From Paenibacillus cellulositrophicus (GTDB lineage Bacteria; Bacillota; Bacilli; Paenibacillales; Paenibacillaceae): DNA of 64,000 nucleotides. Positions 25,781 to 34,449 of this stretch are shown in pieces; the stretch's first letter is position 1; every line of letters starts with the position of its first letter. Below the pieces are notes generated by a model that made no database searches, was not told where the DNA came from, and worked only from the letters and a program-made list of their open reading frames with translations. Position numbers and translations under genes: made by a program. The DNA lies in the NCBI RefSeq assembly GCF_009363095.1, contig NZ_CP045295.1:682001-746000 (forward strand), in the 5' to 3' direction.

Positions 25781-27541
25781 TTATTGTACCGGCTTCAGCG
25801 ACCAGTCAGGCAAGCTGTTGGCAAGTCCGACGAACGGGCTGACTTTCAGGTTCTCGATGCGGCCGTTGTAACCGTACACCGTCTTCTTGTAGTTCGTGAA
25901 GATGACCGGCAGCTCGTCGTTCAGCAGCTGGAACAGCTCTTTGTAGACGGCCTTGCGCTCTTCGATGTCGGAAGTCGCGAGCGCTTTGTCATAGAGCTCT
26001 TTCACCTTCGGATTGTCGTAGGCTTTGATCTCGCCGTCGATAAACTGCATGACGCCGTCCGACGGATCCTGCAGCAGCGGAGTCGAGAAGGATACGAGAT
26101 CGTAATCCCCGCTCTCTACTTTGGACACGAGGGAGTTGAAGTCAGCGAACACTTCCGGCTGGAAGTCGACGCCGATCGCCTGGAAGTTCTCTTTAGCCAC
26201 CGGAATAAAGATATCCGTCTGCTTGCTCTTCGAGCCCAGGTAGTGGATCGTCAGCTTCTTGCCGTCTTTCTCGCGGATGCCGCCTGCGCCTACTTTCCAG
26301 CCGGCTTCGTCCAGCAGCTGCTTGGCTTTTTCCGAATCAAATTTGTACGGGTTAATGCCGTCTTCGGTATAAGCCCAGGAGATCGGCGGAGCCGGAATGT
26401 TGGCTACGGCACCGGCACCTTCGTTCGCGTCCACGTAGATGCTTTGACGGTCGAGGCCGTAAGCGATCGCTTGGCGTACCTTTTTATCCTTCAGCGCTTC
26501 GTGTTCCAGGTTGACCTGCAGGTAACCGTAGTTGCTGGCCGTGTAAGGCAAAATATTGGTGAAGCCGAGGGACTTCAGCTTCTCGATATTTTCGGTTGTG
26601 GCTGGGAACGAAGTGTAGTCAATTTCTCCGGTCTCCAGATACTGCCAAGCATCGCCTTCGGACGTTTTATAAATGAAGTGCTCTGTTTTCGGCTTGCCTT
26701 TATAGTAGTTCTCATTGGCGACAAAACGGACTTCCTGGCCTGGAATGAATTTCTCCAGCTTGTATGGGCCGTTGCCGACCGGCGTTTGATGCAGGTTTTT
26801 GATGTAGCTCAGGTTGCCGAACTTATAATCCTTGCCGTAGTATGCCTTGGACAAAATGTTCGAGCCGAGCGTCACAAGCGCCGTTGCGTTCGGCTTATCC
26901 AGCGTGACGGAAATCGTCTGCGGATCGACCACCTTGATGCCGGAAATGCTCTTCGCCTTGCCAGACTTGTAATCCTGCGCTCCCTGGATCGCGATCGTGC
27001 TCGGGATGATCGAATCGCCGTCATAGGACGGGTCGAACAGGATCGTCCATGTAAACGCAACATCGTCAGCCGTCATTGGCGAACCGTCGCTGAATTTCAG
27101 ATCCTTCCGCAGATGATATGTAATCGTCTTCTGATCTTCGGAAATGTCCCATTTCTCTGCAAGGTCCGGAACCGGCAATCCCTTATCGTCCACCGTCACC
27201 AGCGAACCGAACAGCAGGGAGTTGACGTTGCCGTCATAACCGCTCTGGGTAAAATAAGGTGTGAACGCGCCGCTTGGGTCGGTCAGCGCCACGATAATCG
27301 TGTCCGTACGCTGCTTGGCCACATCGGGCAGTTTGGACAAGTCGGCTGCCGTATAAGGCTCGGTCAGTGCAGAGGTTCCTCCGGCATCGGACGAAGCCGC
27401 TGTATCTTTTGTACCCTGCTCTGTTTGAGCCGTTCCGCTGGATGAACCCCCGTCATTACTATTGTTCGAGCATGCCGTAACCAGCATTGATCCGACGATC
27501 AACAGCGAAGTTAGCAAGTACACTCCTTTTTTCATCATCAT
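25781..27541 (-). CDS. Oligopeptide ABC transporter substrate-binding lipoprotein (SBP family 5)
   Basis: A 586-residue extracellular lipoprotein. The signal peptide ends in the lipobox LVTAC near residue 24, and a Ser/Asn/Gly-rich tether follows. Family 5 landmarks include YTAADLSKLPDVAKQRTDTI, KWDISEDQKTITYHLRKDLKFSDG, then MTADDVAFTW and KKVRQAIAYGLDRQSI. Three consecutive ATGs follow a GGGAGG site, so the exact start may be 27541, 27538 or 27535. It is first in the operon, driven by the promoter at 27608-27636. Likely cargo is oligopeptides; the family also includes nickel and dipeptide binders. Confidence 0.94.
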   Translation of the reverse strand: MMMKKGVYLLTSLLIVGSMLVTACSNNSNDGGSSSGTAQTEQGTKDTAASSDAGGTSALTEPYTAADLSKLPDVAKQRTDTIIVALTDPSGAFTPYFTQSGYDGNVNSLLFGSLVTVDDKGLPVPDLAEKWDISEDQKTITYHLRKDLKFSDGSPMTADDVAFTWTILFDPSYDGDSIIPSTIAIQGAQDYKSGKAKSISGIKVVDPQTISVTLDKPNATALVTLGSNILSKAYYGKDYKFGNLSYIKNLHQTPVGNGPYKLEKFIPGQEVRFVANENYYKGKPKTEHFIYKTSEGDAWQYLETGEIDYTSFPATTENIEKLKSLGFTNILPYTASNYGYLQVNLEHEALKDKKVRQAIAYGLDRQSIYVDANEGAGAVANIPAPPISWAYTEDGINPYKFDSEKAKQLLDEAGWKVGAGGIREKDGKKLTIHYLGSKSKQTDIFIPVAKENFQAIGVDFQPEVFADFNSLVSKVESGDYDLVSFSTPLLQDPSDGVMQFIDGEIKAYDNPKVKELYDKALATSDIEERKAVYKELFQLLNDELPVIFTNYKKTVYGYNGRIENLKVSPFVGLANSLPDWSLKPVQ

Positions 27542-27607
27542 AACCTCCCGTTTTTACTCACCATTCCGATGAATTAAGTATGATTTATATTTGTAGATGA
27601 TATCGTT

Positions 27608-27636
27608 ATTATAGAAACCATTTCGAGTTCTGTAAA
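27608..27636 (-). promoter_or_regulatory. Sigma-A promoter of the oligopeptide importer operon
   Basis: TTTACA (27636-27631), a 17-base spacer and a perfect TATAAT (27613-27608) lie about 67 bases before the binding-protein start. Confidence 0.82.
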
Positions 27637-27823
27637 TAGAGAACTAAAAGTTTTTTTCTGAAAGTTTGTCATATGCGTTTTCTGTAAGGGAAACAGCCCG
27701 TTTCAACGTAGAGGAGATGTACCTAGTTTGTTCCCGTTTCGGCATGACTTCGGCCGTAAAAATATGCTAGGATAAGGTAAATCATAGATTCATTGACGAC
27801 TGGCCAAAGGAGACTTCATTACA

Positions 27824-28276
27824 GTGACCATTAAACACGAAATATTCATTGAAAAAGAGCTGGATCTGGTATGGAGGGCTTGGACGGAAGAAGACCGCGT
27901 CAAGGCGTGGCTGGCTCCTGCAGCACGGATTGAACCATGGGAAGGCGGCAGATACGAGTTGTACCCTGACCTCAATGATCAGACACCGACCGGATGCAAA
28001 CTGCTCAAATACGAGAAACCGCGGGTGCTGCAGTTTGAGTGGAAAGGACCTGAAATTTTTGCGGAGACGATGAATCTGGACAGGGATTTAACTATGGTGC
28101 AGGTCAATTTCAAACAGCTGGAGGACCTTACCCGCCTCAGCGTGATGCATATCGGATGGAAAAATACGCCGCAAGGCATGGCTGCAAGGCAGTGGCATGT
28201 CCGTACGTGGCTTCAGCTGCTGGACGAGCTCAAAGCGGCGATAGAGTCCAAAGATCATATACTTAGCCGGCCGTAA
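27824..28276 (+). CDS. SRPBCC (AHSA1-like) domain protein
   Basis: A 150-residue START/Bet v 1-fold protein. The pattern IEKELDLVWRAWTEEDRVKAWLAP near the N-terminus and the ending HVRTWLQLLDELKAAIE are typical of the AHSA1/YndB group. These fold around a hydrophobic pocket and usually bind lipids or small ligands. The start is GTG at 27824 with AAGGAG upstream. It stands alone between the importer operon, which is divergent, and a bidirectional terminator. It is one of three SRPBCC proteins in the window, each from a different subgroup. Confidence 0.85.
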   Translation: MTIKHEIFIEKELDLVWRAWTEEDRVKAWLAPAARIEPWEGGRYELYPDLNDQTPTGCKLLKYEKPRVLQFEWKGPEIFAETMNLDRDLTMVQVNFKQLEDLTRLSVMHIGWKNTPQGMAARQWHVRTWLQLLDELKAAIESKDHILSRP

Positions 28277-28290
28277 ATGGTCAACGTACA

Positions 28291-28332
28291 AAAAGCCTGG
28301 TTCCGTAACATCTACGGCCAGGCTATTTTTTA
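28291..28332. terminator. Bidirectional intrinsic terminator
   Basis: AAGCCTGG...CCGT pairs with ACGG..CCAGGCT, with A-run and T-run flanks. It lies between the SRPBCC gene and the convergent ArsR-like gene. Confidence 0.82.
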
Positions 28333-28438
28333 TAATGATATCTGCTCGCATCAGTCTATACGATCTGCTCCCGAATGACCCCTTCAAGTAATATGGTCCG
28401 GTCCCTCATGCTCTGCTGTTCCAATTGGTATCGAAGCG

Positions 28439-29356
28439 TTATCCTTCTTCTATGTACCCGAGCAGCTGCTCCTGCATCTGATGGATGGCGCGTTTTCTCA
28501 GGCTGTATTCGGTCAGGTTCTCCCCTTCAAAATGGGCGTAGATCAACCCGGCGGTGCGCAGCTTCGAGATGTGGTCATGGGTAATGCCTTTGGACAGCTG
28601 GACATGACTGACGATTTCCGTAAACGTCCGCGGTCCTCCATGCAGAAAGCGCAAAATTTTAAGCCTGCTTTTCTCGCCGAGACTGCGGATCATCCGCAGG
28701 TCATGGGTCGGAATATAATCATCGTCTCCCAAATAAATGCGGGAATTATAATGGCAGTAAATTTTCCGTCCATAATGGGTCACCATGTTGACCGGTTGAA
28801 AATGATACTGCGGAATGAGCACCAGCTCGTCCGCGCTGTCCACCGGTTTGAACAGCATGCCGTTGGTCGTCTCGTCGACAAAATCCGCCCGGTCCGCGTC
28901 CGTCAGCTGCTGCAGCCGCTCCTCTTTCTCCCGCTCCAGCGCCTGCAGAATGGCCGGATCCACGTTCCGGAAGTACTGCTCATACCACTGCTCAAACATC
29001 GACCGCGTCCGGGCCAGGAAAACCTCCAGATCCTCGTCCGGAAACTCATTGCCGTTCGCCGTAAACAGCTGGACCAGGTCCTGAATCGTCAGGTTCTCCA
29101 TCCAGTCCAGGAATCCCTCGACGCCCCTGCCCTCCGGAACGAGGAGGCCCAGCAGGTAAGCAAAGCTCCACCAGTCGCCATTCACGAGCATCTCGTCCAG
29201 CATGGCGGCAAATTCCGGCTTGAGCTTTTTCTTGGTGGCCGTTGCCCACGAAGGGGACAGATCGATCTTTTTGTAGGACGCCCGGCAAATATAGGTATGA
29301 AGGCTGTTCATAAATTCATGTACGGGCTCGAATTTTATGTCAATGCGGTAATCCAA
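28439..29356 (-). CDS. ArsR-like winged-helix regulator with large N-terminal domain
   Basis: A 305-residue protein whose C-terminal 80 residues form an ArsR-type winged helix (MIRSLGEKSRLKILRFLHGG, then FTEIVSHVQLSKGITHDHIS). The N-terminal 220 residues are a helical domain shared by Bacillota ArsR homologues often annotated DUF5937-like. No classical metal-binding CxC is present, so the signal is probably not a metal. The start is TTG 29356 with AGGGGG upstream. It stands alone, so its target genes are unknown. Confidence 0.82.
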   Translation of the reverse strand: MDYRIDIKFEPVHEFMNSLHTYICRASYKKIDLSPSWATATKKKLKPEFAAMLDEMLVNGDWWSFAYLLGLLVPEGRGVEGFLDWMENLTIQDLVQLFTANGNEFPDEDLEVFLARTRSMFEQWYEQYFRNVDPAILQALEREKEERLQQLTDADRADFVDETTNGMLFKPVDSADELVLIPQYHFQPVNMVTHYGRKIYCHYNSRIYLGDDDYIPTHDLRMIRSLGEKSRLKILRFLHGGPRTFTEIVSHVQLSKGITHDHISKLRTAGLIYAHFEGENLTEYSLRKRAIHQMQEQLLGYIEEG

Positions 29357-29550
29357 TCCTCGGTTCCCCCTCTCAAATTAGTAATCATTATAACGTGAAT
29401 GCTACGTGATGTTCCACTCCTTTAACGAATCACCGTGCGATAGTCCAAACGGCATTCGACCGAAATGCTGCCTTTTCAGCACATAATGGAACTCAATATA
29501 AGGATTTCTTATCGATTTACTAAGAAAAATTGAAGATCCAAGCTTTGAAT

Positions 29551-29585
29551 ATAAAGAGCACAGCGCCGCAGCACTGTGCCCTTTA
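29551..29585 (-). terminator. Probable terminator of the CNNM/CBS gene
   Basis: On the minus strand AAAGGGCACAG pairs with CTGTGCTCTTT, followed by a T/A-rich tail. It lies about 60 bases past the stop codon. Confidence 0.55.
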
Positions 29586-29643
29586 GAAAGCACCCGCCAA
29601 TCCGCGGACTGCTCCCGTGAACTTCTCCCTATATGTTACAACT

Positions 29644-30951
29644 CTACGCGCCCGCTTCCTCGACCATGACCTCTGGCTTCAGGAGCTTAATCCTTGAAAT
29701 GCGCTTATTATCCGTTTCTTCCACTATGAAAATGTGGCCGTCCAGTTCTGCCGACAGTCCTCTCTGCGGAGGAATCGCCTCGATGCGTGAGTACAGCCAG
29801 CCGCCGATCGTATCGTAATCGGATGTATCCAGCTCCAGACCAAAGCGTTCGTTAATTTCTTCAATCAGCATCAATCCGTCAATCGAATATTCGTCGTCAC
29901 GGATTTTCTCGATTCCCGGACGTTCCTCGTCGAATTCGTCCTGAATTTCACCGACGATCTCTTCCATAATGTCTTCCAGGGTAACCAGCCCGGATGTGCC
30001 TCCATATTCGTCAATCAGGATGGCGATCTGGGTTTTGCCCCGCTGCATCAGTTTCAGCAATGCGCTGATCTGGATGGATTCGGGCACAGTCAGGATCGGA
30101 CGTATCAAAGTATTGTATTCAAGCGTTGTGGAATGTAATAAGTCTTTAATGTGCAGGAAGCCGATGATATGGTCCTTATCCCCGTCACAGACAGGGTACC
30201 GGGTCCGCATGCCTTCATAAGCGATCTCGAGATTCTCCTCCCGGGACAGCTGAGTATTCAGACAAATCATCTCCGTTCGGGGAATCATAATTTCCCGTCC
30301 GGTCGTTTCCGCAAATTCGAATATGTTATCAACCAGTGCCATTTCCGTATTGTCAATGAGTCCGTTTTTGTTGCTTTCTTTCATCAGAATGCGGATTTCT
30401 TCCTCCGTATGCGCCGAGTCCGACTCGGAAGCCGGGGCGACACGGAACACCCGCAGCAGGCTGCCTGCCAATCCGTTCAATACCCAAATGAACGGGTACA
30501 TCAATTTGTTGAAATAGATCATGATGGCCGACGACATGAGCACGACCGATTCCGCCTTGCGGATGGCCATCGTCTTCGGCGCAAGTTCTCCAAGCACAAT
30601 ATGGAGAATCGTAATGAGCAGGAATGCAATGACGACCGCAATGCCGTGTACAGCTGCTTCCCCAAACCCTAGCGAATGAAGCAAAGGTCTGAGAAGCGTC
30701 GCGACCGCCGGTTCGCCGAGCCATCCAAGCCCCAGCGAAGCGAGCGTAATGCCCAGCTGGCATGCGGACAAATACGCATCCAAATTGTTGACGATCTTGC
30801 GGGCATACACCGCGCCTCGTCGTCCTTCTTCCACCAAGGTCTCTACCCGGCTGCTCCGGACCTTGACCATGGCAAATTCAACCGATACAAAAAAACCGTT
30901 CAATAATACGAGTATAAAAACCCATATCAAACTCGGTAAGGGGTCTCCCAA
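29644..30951 (-). CDS. CNNM/CBS-domain membrane protein (hemolysin family, CorC/HlyC type)
   Basis: A 435-residue protein. The N-terminal CNNM (DUF21) membrane domain spans residues 1-190 with four hydrophobic segments (LIWVFILVLLNGFFVSVEFAM and others). A pair of CBS domains lies at about 205-330 (MIPRTEMICLNTQ, then IAILIDEYGGTSGLVTLEDI). The C-terminal CorC/HlyC domain is at about 345-430. Homologues in Bacillota, including MpfA-type proteins, export magnesium or protect against it. The start is TTG 30951. The promoter at 31122-31149 leaves a leader of about 165 bases. Confidence 0.92.
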   Translation of the reverse strand: MGDPLPSLIWVFILVLLNGFFVSVEFAMVKVRSSRVETLVEEGRRGAVYARKIVNNLDAYLSACQLGITLASLGLGWLGEPAVATLLRPLLHSLGFGEAAVHGIAVVIAFLLITILHIVLGELAPKTMAIRKAESVVLMSSAIMIYFNKLMYPFIWVLNGLAGSLLRVFRVAPASESDSAHTEEEIRILMKESNKNGLIDNTEMALVDNIFEFAETTGREIMIPRTEMICLNTQLSREENLEIAYEGMRTRYPVCDGDKDHIIGFLHIKDLLHSTTLEYNTLIRPILTVPESIQISALLKLMQRGKTQIAILIDEYGGTSGLVTLEDIMEEIVGEIQDEFDEERPGIEKIRDDEYSIDGLMLIEEINERFGLELDTSDYDTIGGWLYSRIEAIPPQRGLSAELDGHIFIVEETDNKRISRIKLLKPEVMVEEAGA

Positions 30952-31121
30952 TCTGCTTCCTATTCACCGTCATCCTTGACCGGCAAATAGGTACACCTCC
31001 TTCGTAAGTTAAAATGGCGAACCATCGTTATCCACTGCTGCGAATAGGCCGTCAACTTCCCAATGGATTCATCTCCCTTCAAATAAACGAAATCTTTAGC
31101 TTAATTTATACACTATACTTA

Positions 31122-31149
31122 ATTATATAATTATACACTACACAGTCAA
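31122..31149 (-). promoter_or_regulatory. Sigma-A promoter of the CNNM/CBS gene
   Basis: TTGACT (31149-31144), a 16-base spacer and a perfect TATAAT (31127-31122). The region between 31100 and 31140 is AT-rich and holds a direct repeat TTATACACTA at 31106-31115 and 31131-31140 around the palindrome AATTATATAATT. Confidence 0.75.
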
Positions 31150-31174
31150 ACGGCAAGGTATGACTGCATCATTC

Positions 31175-31262
31175 AGGGACGGCCTGATATTTCAAGCAAT
31201 CGAGCGGTTGCCAGGCTAAAAGAGCCGTCCCTTGTCAATTCAGACACCAGGGACGGCTTTTT
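31175..31262. terminator. Intrinsic terminator with a third competing copy of its stem
   Basis: GCCGTCCCT (31224-31232) pairs with AGGGACGGC (31249-31257), and T-runs occur on both strands. It terminates gerQ on the minus strand. Another AGGGACGGC at 31175-31183 could pair with the same middle arm instead. Confidence 0.78.
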
Positions 31263-31298
31263 CGTCATTTGCTATGGGTTTTATGGGCGAAATGCGGT

Positions 31299-31805
31299 TT
31301 AACGGGTTGTCGGCGGGTTGCCGATAACACCCGGATATTGATAGGTCAGCGGCTCGTCAAATGTGATGTAGTCCAGGTTGATCGTCAGCAAAATAATCCG
31401 TTTGCCTGTCGAACGTTCGCTGATAATGATGTGGTCACGGCCTGCCGCCTCGATGACGCCGGTGAATATTTTTGCATTCCACTGCGAGTTGTTTTCGTAT
31501 GTCATGTAAAAGGTGCCCGTTTTGCCCAGATTCAGGCGAAGTATGTTCTCAACGTACGACTGCTCAAACTGCTGGGAAGGCGGTGCCTGGATGACAGCGC
31601 CGGTCTGTGTGATCGGGCTGCCGCTGGTCACTGGCGGAGGAACGGTTCCCGTAGTTCCGGGCTGTCCCATCATCCCCTGATGACCCATCATCCCCTGCTG
31701 CCCCATTGGACCCATCATTACGTGCTGGCCCATCGGACCCATGCCGGAGACCCCGGGATAACCTCCTCCAGAATACGTAACAGGTCGGAACGGTTGCGGT
31801 ATCAT
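31299..31805 (-). CDS. gerQ: Spore coat/germination protein GerQ
   Basis: A 168-residue spore coat protein. The N-terminal half is low-complexity, rich in Gly, Met, Gln and Pro, with repeats such as GMMGHQGMMGQ. The C-terminal 80-residue domain (QSYVENILRLNLGKTGTFYMTYEN through IILLTINLDYITFDEPL) is the conserved GerQ domain. In Bacillus, GerQ anchors the cortex hydrolase CwlJ and is crosslinked by a transglutaminase through Lys and Gln residues. It follows cwlJ by about 66 bases in the same direction. ATG 31805 is used because the ATG at 31817 abuts the AAAGGAGG site. Confidence 0.9.
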   Translation of the reverse strand: MIPQPFRPVTYSGGGYPGVSGMGPMGQHVMMGPMGQQGMMGHQGMMGQPGTTGTVPPPVTSGSPITQTGAVIQAPPSQQFEQSYVENILRLNLGKTGTFYMTYENNSQWNAKIFTGVIEAAGRDHIIISERSTGKRIILLTINLDYITFDEPLTYQYPGVIGNPPTTR

Positions 31806-31871
31806 TGTGTTTTGCATCCTCCTTTATATATGGCAAATTGGAAAACCATGTCCCATATGCTGCTTGAAGGT

Positions 31872-32297
31872 CTATCCATAGACTCGTGGGCAATCCGCTG
31901 CGGTTGGGCTGAAGAAGCAGTGGGATTTAAAACGTCCGGTTTGTTGCTGGTTGAACCAGGTCGGCGGGCATTCTCCCGTCGGACGGAAGAACCACAGCGC
32001 ATTGGATGCCGGCCAGGTTCTTTCACCGTTAATCGATCGCCTTGCGAGCCTGATGTCGGCGTCTCTCGCTCTTTGATAGAAGTACCCTTTTTGCGTGGAC
32101 TCAAACCCGCCGGGACTTTGAAACACCATATCCCGAATGCTGCGGATATTGTTGAAATCCAGGCAGTTGCCGAGCACCCGGTTCACCCCGACATTGCCTA
32201 CCATCAGCATGCCCAGGTCTCCCTCAGATTCCGCTTCCGCTCTCATAAGCCGTGCCAGCAGCCTGGTTTGCTCCGAATTGGTTTTGATGACAGCCAA
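31872..32297 (-). CDS. cwlJ: Spore cortex-lytic cell wall hydrolase CwlJ
   Basis: A 141-residue Hydrolase_2 (SleB/CwlJ) enzyme, initiated at TTG 32297 behind GGAGG. The family pattern is clear: LLARLMRAEAESEGDLGMLMVGNVGVNRV near the start, IRDMVFQSPGGFESTQKGYFYQRA in the middle, and NALWFFRPTGECPPTWFNQQQTGRFKSHCFFSPT near the end. The conserved Glu in RAEAE and the aromatic/Cys tail are kept. It lacks a signal peptide, as expected for CwlJ, which is deposited from the mother cell during coat formation. It lies immediately upstream of gerQ, its localisation partner, as a two-gene operon. Confidence 0.92.
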   Translation of the reverse strand: MAVIKTNSEQTRLLARLMRAEAESEGDLGMLMVGNVGVNRVLGNCLDFNNIRSIRDMVFQSPGGFESTQKGYFYQRARDADIRLARRSINGERTWPASNALWFFRPTGECPPTWFNQQQTGRFKSHCFFSPTAADCPRVYG

Positions 32298-32529
32298 AGG
32301 TCCATCCTCCTTGCTTCGATGTTTTCCTCTACAGTGTATGTGCATCCGCCCAGTTGGTGACCAGAAAAATTGCGCTTCTTGTCCTTTCCTGCGGCTCATT
32401 TACAAGCATTTGACAAAGTTGTCCGTTCCGTAGGAAAGCTTTACATTCGTCTGATTTCCCGTTAACAACGCCTCTCTATACTGGGTAAGGAAAGTCCACA
32501 TCCTTATAAAGTGAGGTCGAACCAGGCTG

Positions 32530-33483
32530 ATGGAAAAAAACATGACGCTACCCAATCCTCCCCGATCCCGCGCCCGTGCCGGGGCCATCCCGCTGAAATC
32601 GCTGCGCGTTTCCCGCTGGAAAGAACGGCTCCTGGCCTATTGCTTCCTGGCTCCTTCTCTTATCGTTTTCGGCATCTTCCTATTTTACCCCCTTGGTAAA
32701 TCCGTCTACCTGAGCTTGTTTTTGACGGATCCGCAGGGCCGGATTGCCGAATTCGTCGGAACCGACAATTTCAAGGCCATATTGAGCTCGGACCAGTTCT
32801 GTAACAGCCTGTGGGTAACCGTAAAATACATCCTGTTCACCGTGCCGACCGGTGCGGCCGCCGCCCTGCTGCTTGCCGCCTTGTCCCACCAGAAGCTTAG
32901 AGGCATGAAGATCTTCCGTTTCATCTTTTCTCTGCCGATGGCCGTCTCGGTCGGAACAGGCTCTGTCATCTGGATGATTCTGTACCACCCGACCCTCAGC
33001 ATTCTGAACTACGGGCTCAGCTTTCTCGGTATCCCGGCGATCCAATGGCTGACCGATCCGAAGTGGGCCCTGCCTTCGATCGCGATGATGACCGTCTGGC
33101 TGAACCTCGGCTTTAACTACATCGTGCTGCTGAGCGGCCTGCAGGGCGTTCCGGACGACCTGTACGAAAGCGCCAAGATCGACGGCTCCGGATCGGTGCG
33201 AACGTTCTTCCGGATCTCGCTGCCGCTGATCTCCCCATCCCTTTTCTTCGTTGGGGTCGTGTCGATCATCAGCGCGTTCCAATCTTTTGCCCAAATCAAC
33301 ATTTTGACCAAAGGCGGCCCGATGAACAGCACCGACGTCCTTGTGTATAACATTTATCAGGATGCATTCATCAACTATCGCTTCGGCAGCGGCAGTGCGC
33401 AGGCGCTGATCCTGTTCGTCTTGATCACGACGCTGACGATCCTACAGTTTAAATTCGGCGAAAAGAAGGTGCATTACCAATGA
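32530..33483 (+). CDS. Carbohydrate ABC transporter permease (MalF/UgpA type)
   Basis: A 317-residue permease with six helices, the first near residues 38-58 (AYCFLAPSLIVFGIFLFY). The ATPase-coupling EAA loop is LYESAKIDGSGSVRTFFRISLP. It is first of a three-gene rightward operon whose next stop/start overlap is ATGA at 33480. The binding protein of this operon resembles UgpB, so the cargo may be sn-glycerol-3-phosphate or a similar small polyol. No ATPase is encoded; such systems in Bacillota usually share an MsmX/UgpC-type ATPase from elsewhere. Confidence 0.92.
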   Translation: MEKNMTLPNPPRSRARAGAIPLKSLRVSRWKERLLAYCFLAPSLIVFGIFLFYPLGKSVYLSLFLTDPQGRIAEFVGTDNFKAILSSDQFCNSLWVTVKYILFTVPTGAAAALLLAALSHQKLRGMKIFRFIFSLPMAVSVGTGSVIWMILYHPTLSILNYGLSFLGIPAIQWLTDPKWALPSIAMMTVWLNLGFNYIVLLSGLQGVPDDLYESAKIDGSGSVRTFFRISLPLISPSLFFVGVVSIISAFQSFAQINILTKGGPMNSTDVLVYNIYQDAFINYRFGSGSAQALILFVLITTLTILQFKFGEKKVHYQ

Positions 33484-34304
33484 CCCTTAGCAGAATCCAG
33501 CAGCCGCTGCTGTACCTTCTTCTGATCCTGGCGTCTCTTGCGATTTTGTTTCCGCTGCTGTACACGCTGTCGTCGGCCTTCATGAGCAGCGCAGAATCGG
33601 CGGCGTACCCGCCAAGGCTGCTTCCGTCGGGACTGCATTTCGCCAACTTCGTTCAGGTGTTCCAGACCATTCCGGTGGCCCGGTTTATCGGCAACAGCTT
33701 CGTCGTCGCCACGGCCATCATGCTCGGCCAGCTGATGACGGCCAGCCTGGCGGCGTATGCCTTCGCGTTCTTGCGCTTTCCCGGCAAGGCGCTGCTGTTC
33801 TCCCTGTTTCTGTCGACGATGATGATTCCGTGGGAAGTCACGATGATTCCCAATTATTTGACCGTACGCAGCTGGCATTGGGTCGATACGTATCAAGGCT
33901 TGATCGTTCCCTTTATCGCTTCGGCGTTCGGCACGTTCCTGCTCAGACAGTACTTCTTGCAGCTGCCGAAAGAACTGTTCGAGGCGGCAAAGATGGACGG
34001 CTGTGGCCATCTCCGCATCTTTTCCCGGTTGGTGCTGCCTTTGTCGGCGCCGGCCCTGGCGACCCTTGCCGTCTATTCCTTTCTGACGAATTGGAGCAAT
34101 TATTTGTGGCCTCTGCTCATTACAAACAAGGAAAGCATGCGGACCGTACAGATCGGCATCGGCATGCTGCAGTTTGAGGAGGTCACCGCCTGGAACGTCG
34201 TCATGGCCGGCATCGTGGTGCTTCTGCTGCCGTCCCTCCTGCTCCTGATCATCGGTCTGAAGCCGTTGGTGCGGGGAATTACCGCAGGTGCGCTCAAAGG
34301 CTAA
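33480..34304 (+). CDS. Carbohydrate ABC transporter permease (MalG/UgpE type)
   Basis: A 274-residue permease overlapping its partner by four bases (ATGA). Helix 1 is LILASLAILFPLLYTLSSAFM. The core shows the family loop ELFEAAKMDGCGHLRIFSRLVLP followed by APALATLAVYSFLTNWSNYLWPL, the conserved NxxxxP stretch of MalG-type permeases. The binding-protein gene starts about 145 bases downstream. No own promoter was seen. Confidence 0.92.
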   Translation: MTLSRIQQPLLYLLLILASLAILFPLLYTLSSAFMSSAESAAYPPRLLPSGLHFANFVQVFQTIPVARFIGNSFVVATAIMLGQLMTASLAAYAFAFLRFPGKALLFSLFLSTMMIPWEVTMIPNYLTVRSWHWVDTYQGLIVPFIASAFGTFLLRQYFLQLPKELFEAAKMDGCGHLRIFSRLVLPLSAPALATLAVYSFLTNWSNYLWPLLITNKESMRTVQIGIGMLQFEEVTAWNVVMAGIVVLLLPSLLLLIIGLKPLVRGITAGALKG

Positions 34305-34449
34305 TAACATTAGCCAAACGTCTATCGATGCACATTCAATCCATTTACACTCAATGAACCGGATCGTTGTTATAAGTTGGTTAGTGATCAGGCCGGCTTA
34401 TAATTTCCGATATCAATTAACGATTTCAAAAAGGGAGAGATTGTTGAAG

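Noticed and set aside
25784..27445. 553-residue rightward open frame antisense to the oligopeptide binding protein
   Set aside because: Shadow of a high-GC coding strand. No ribosome site and no recognisable motif.
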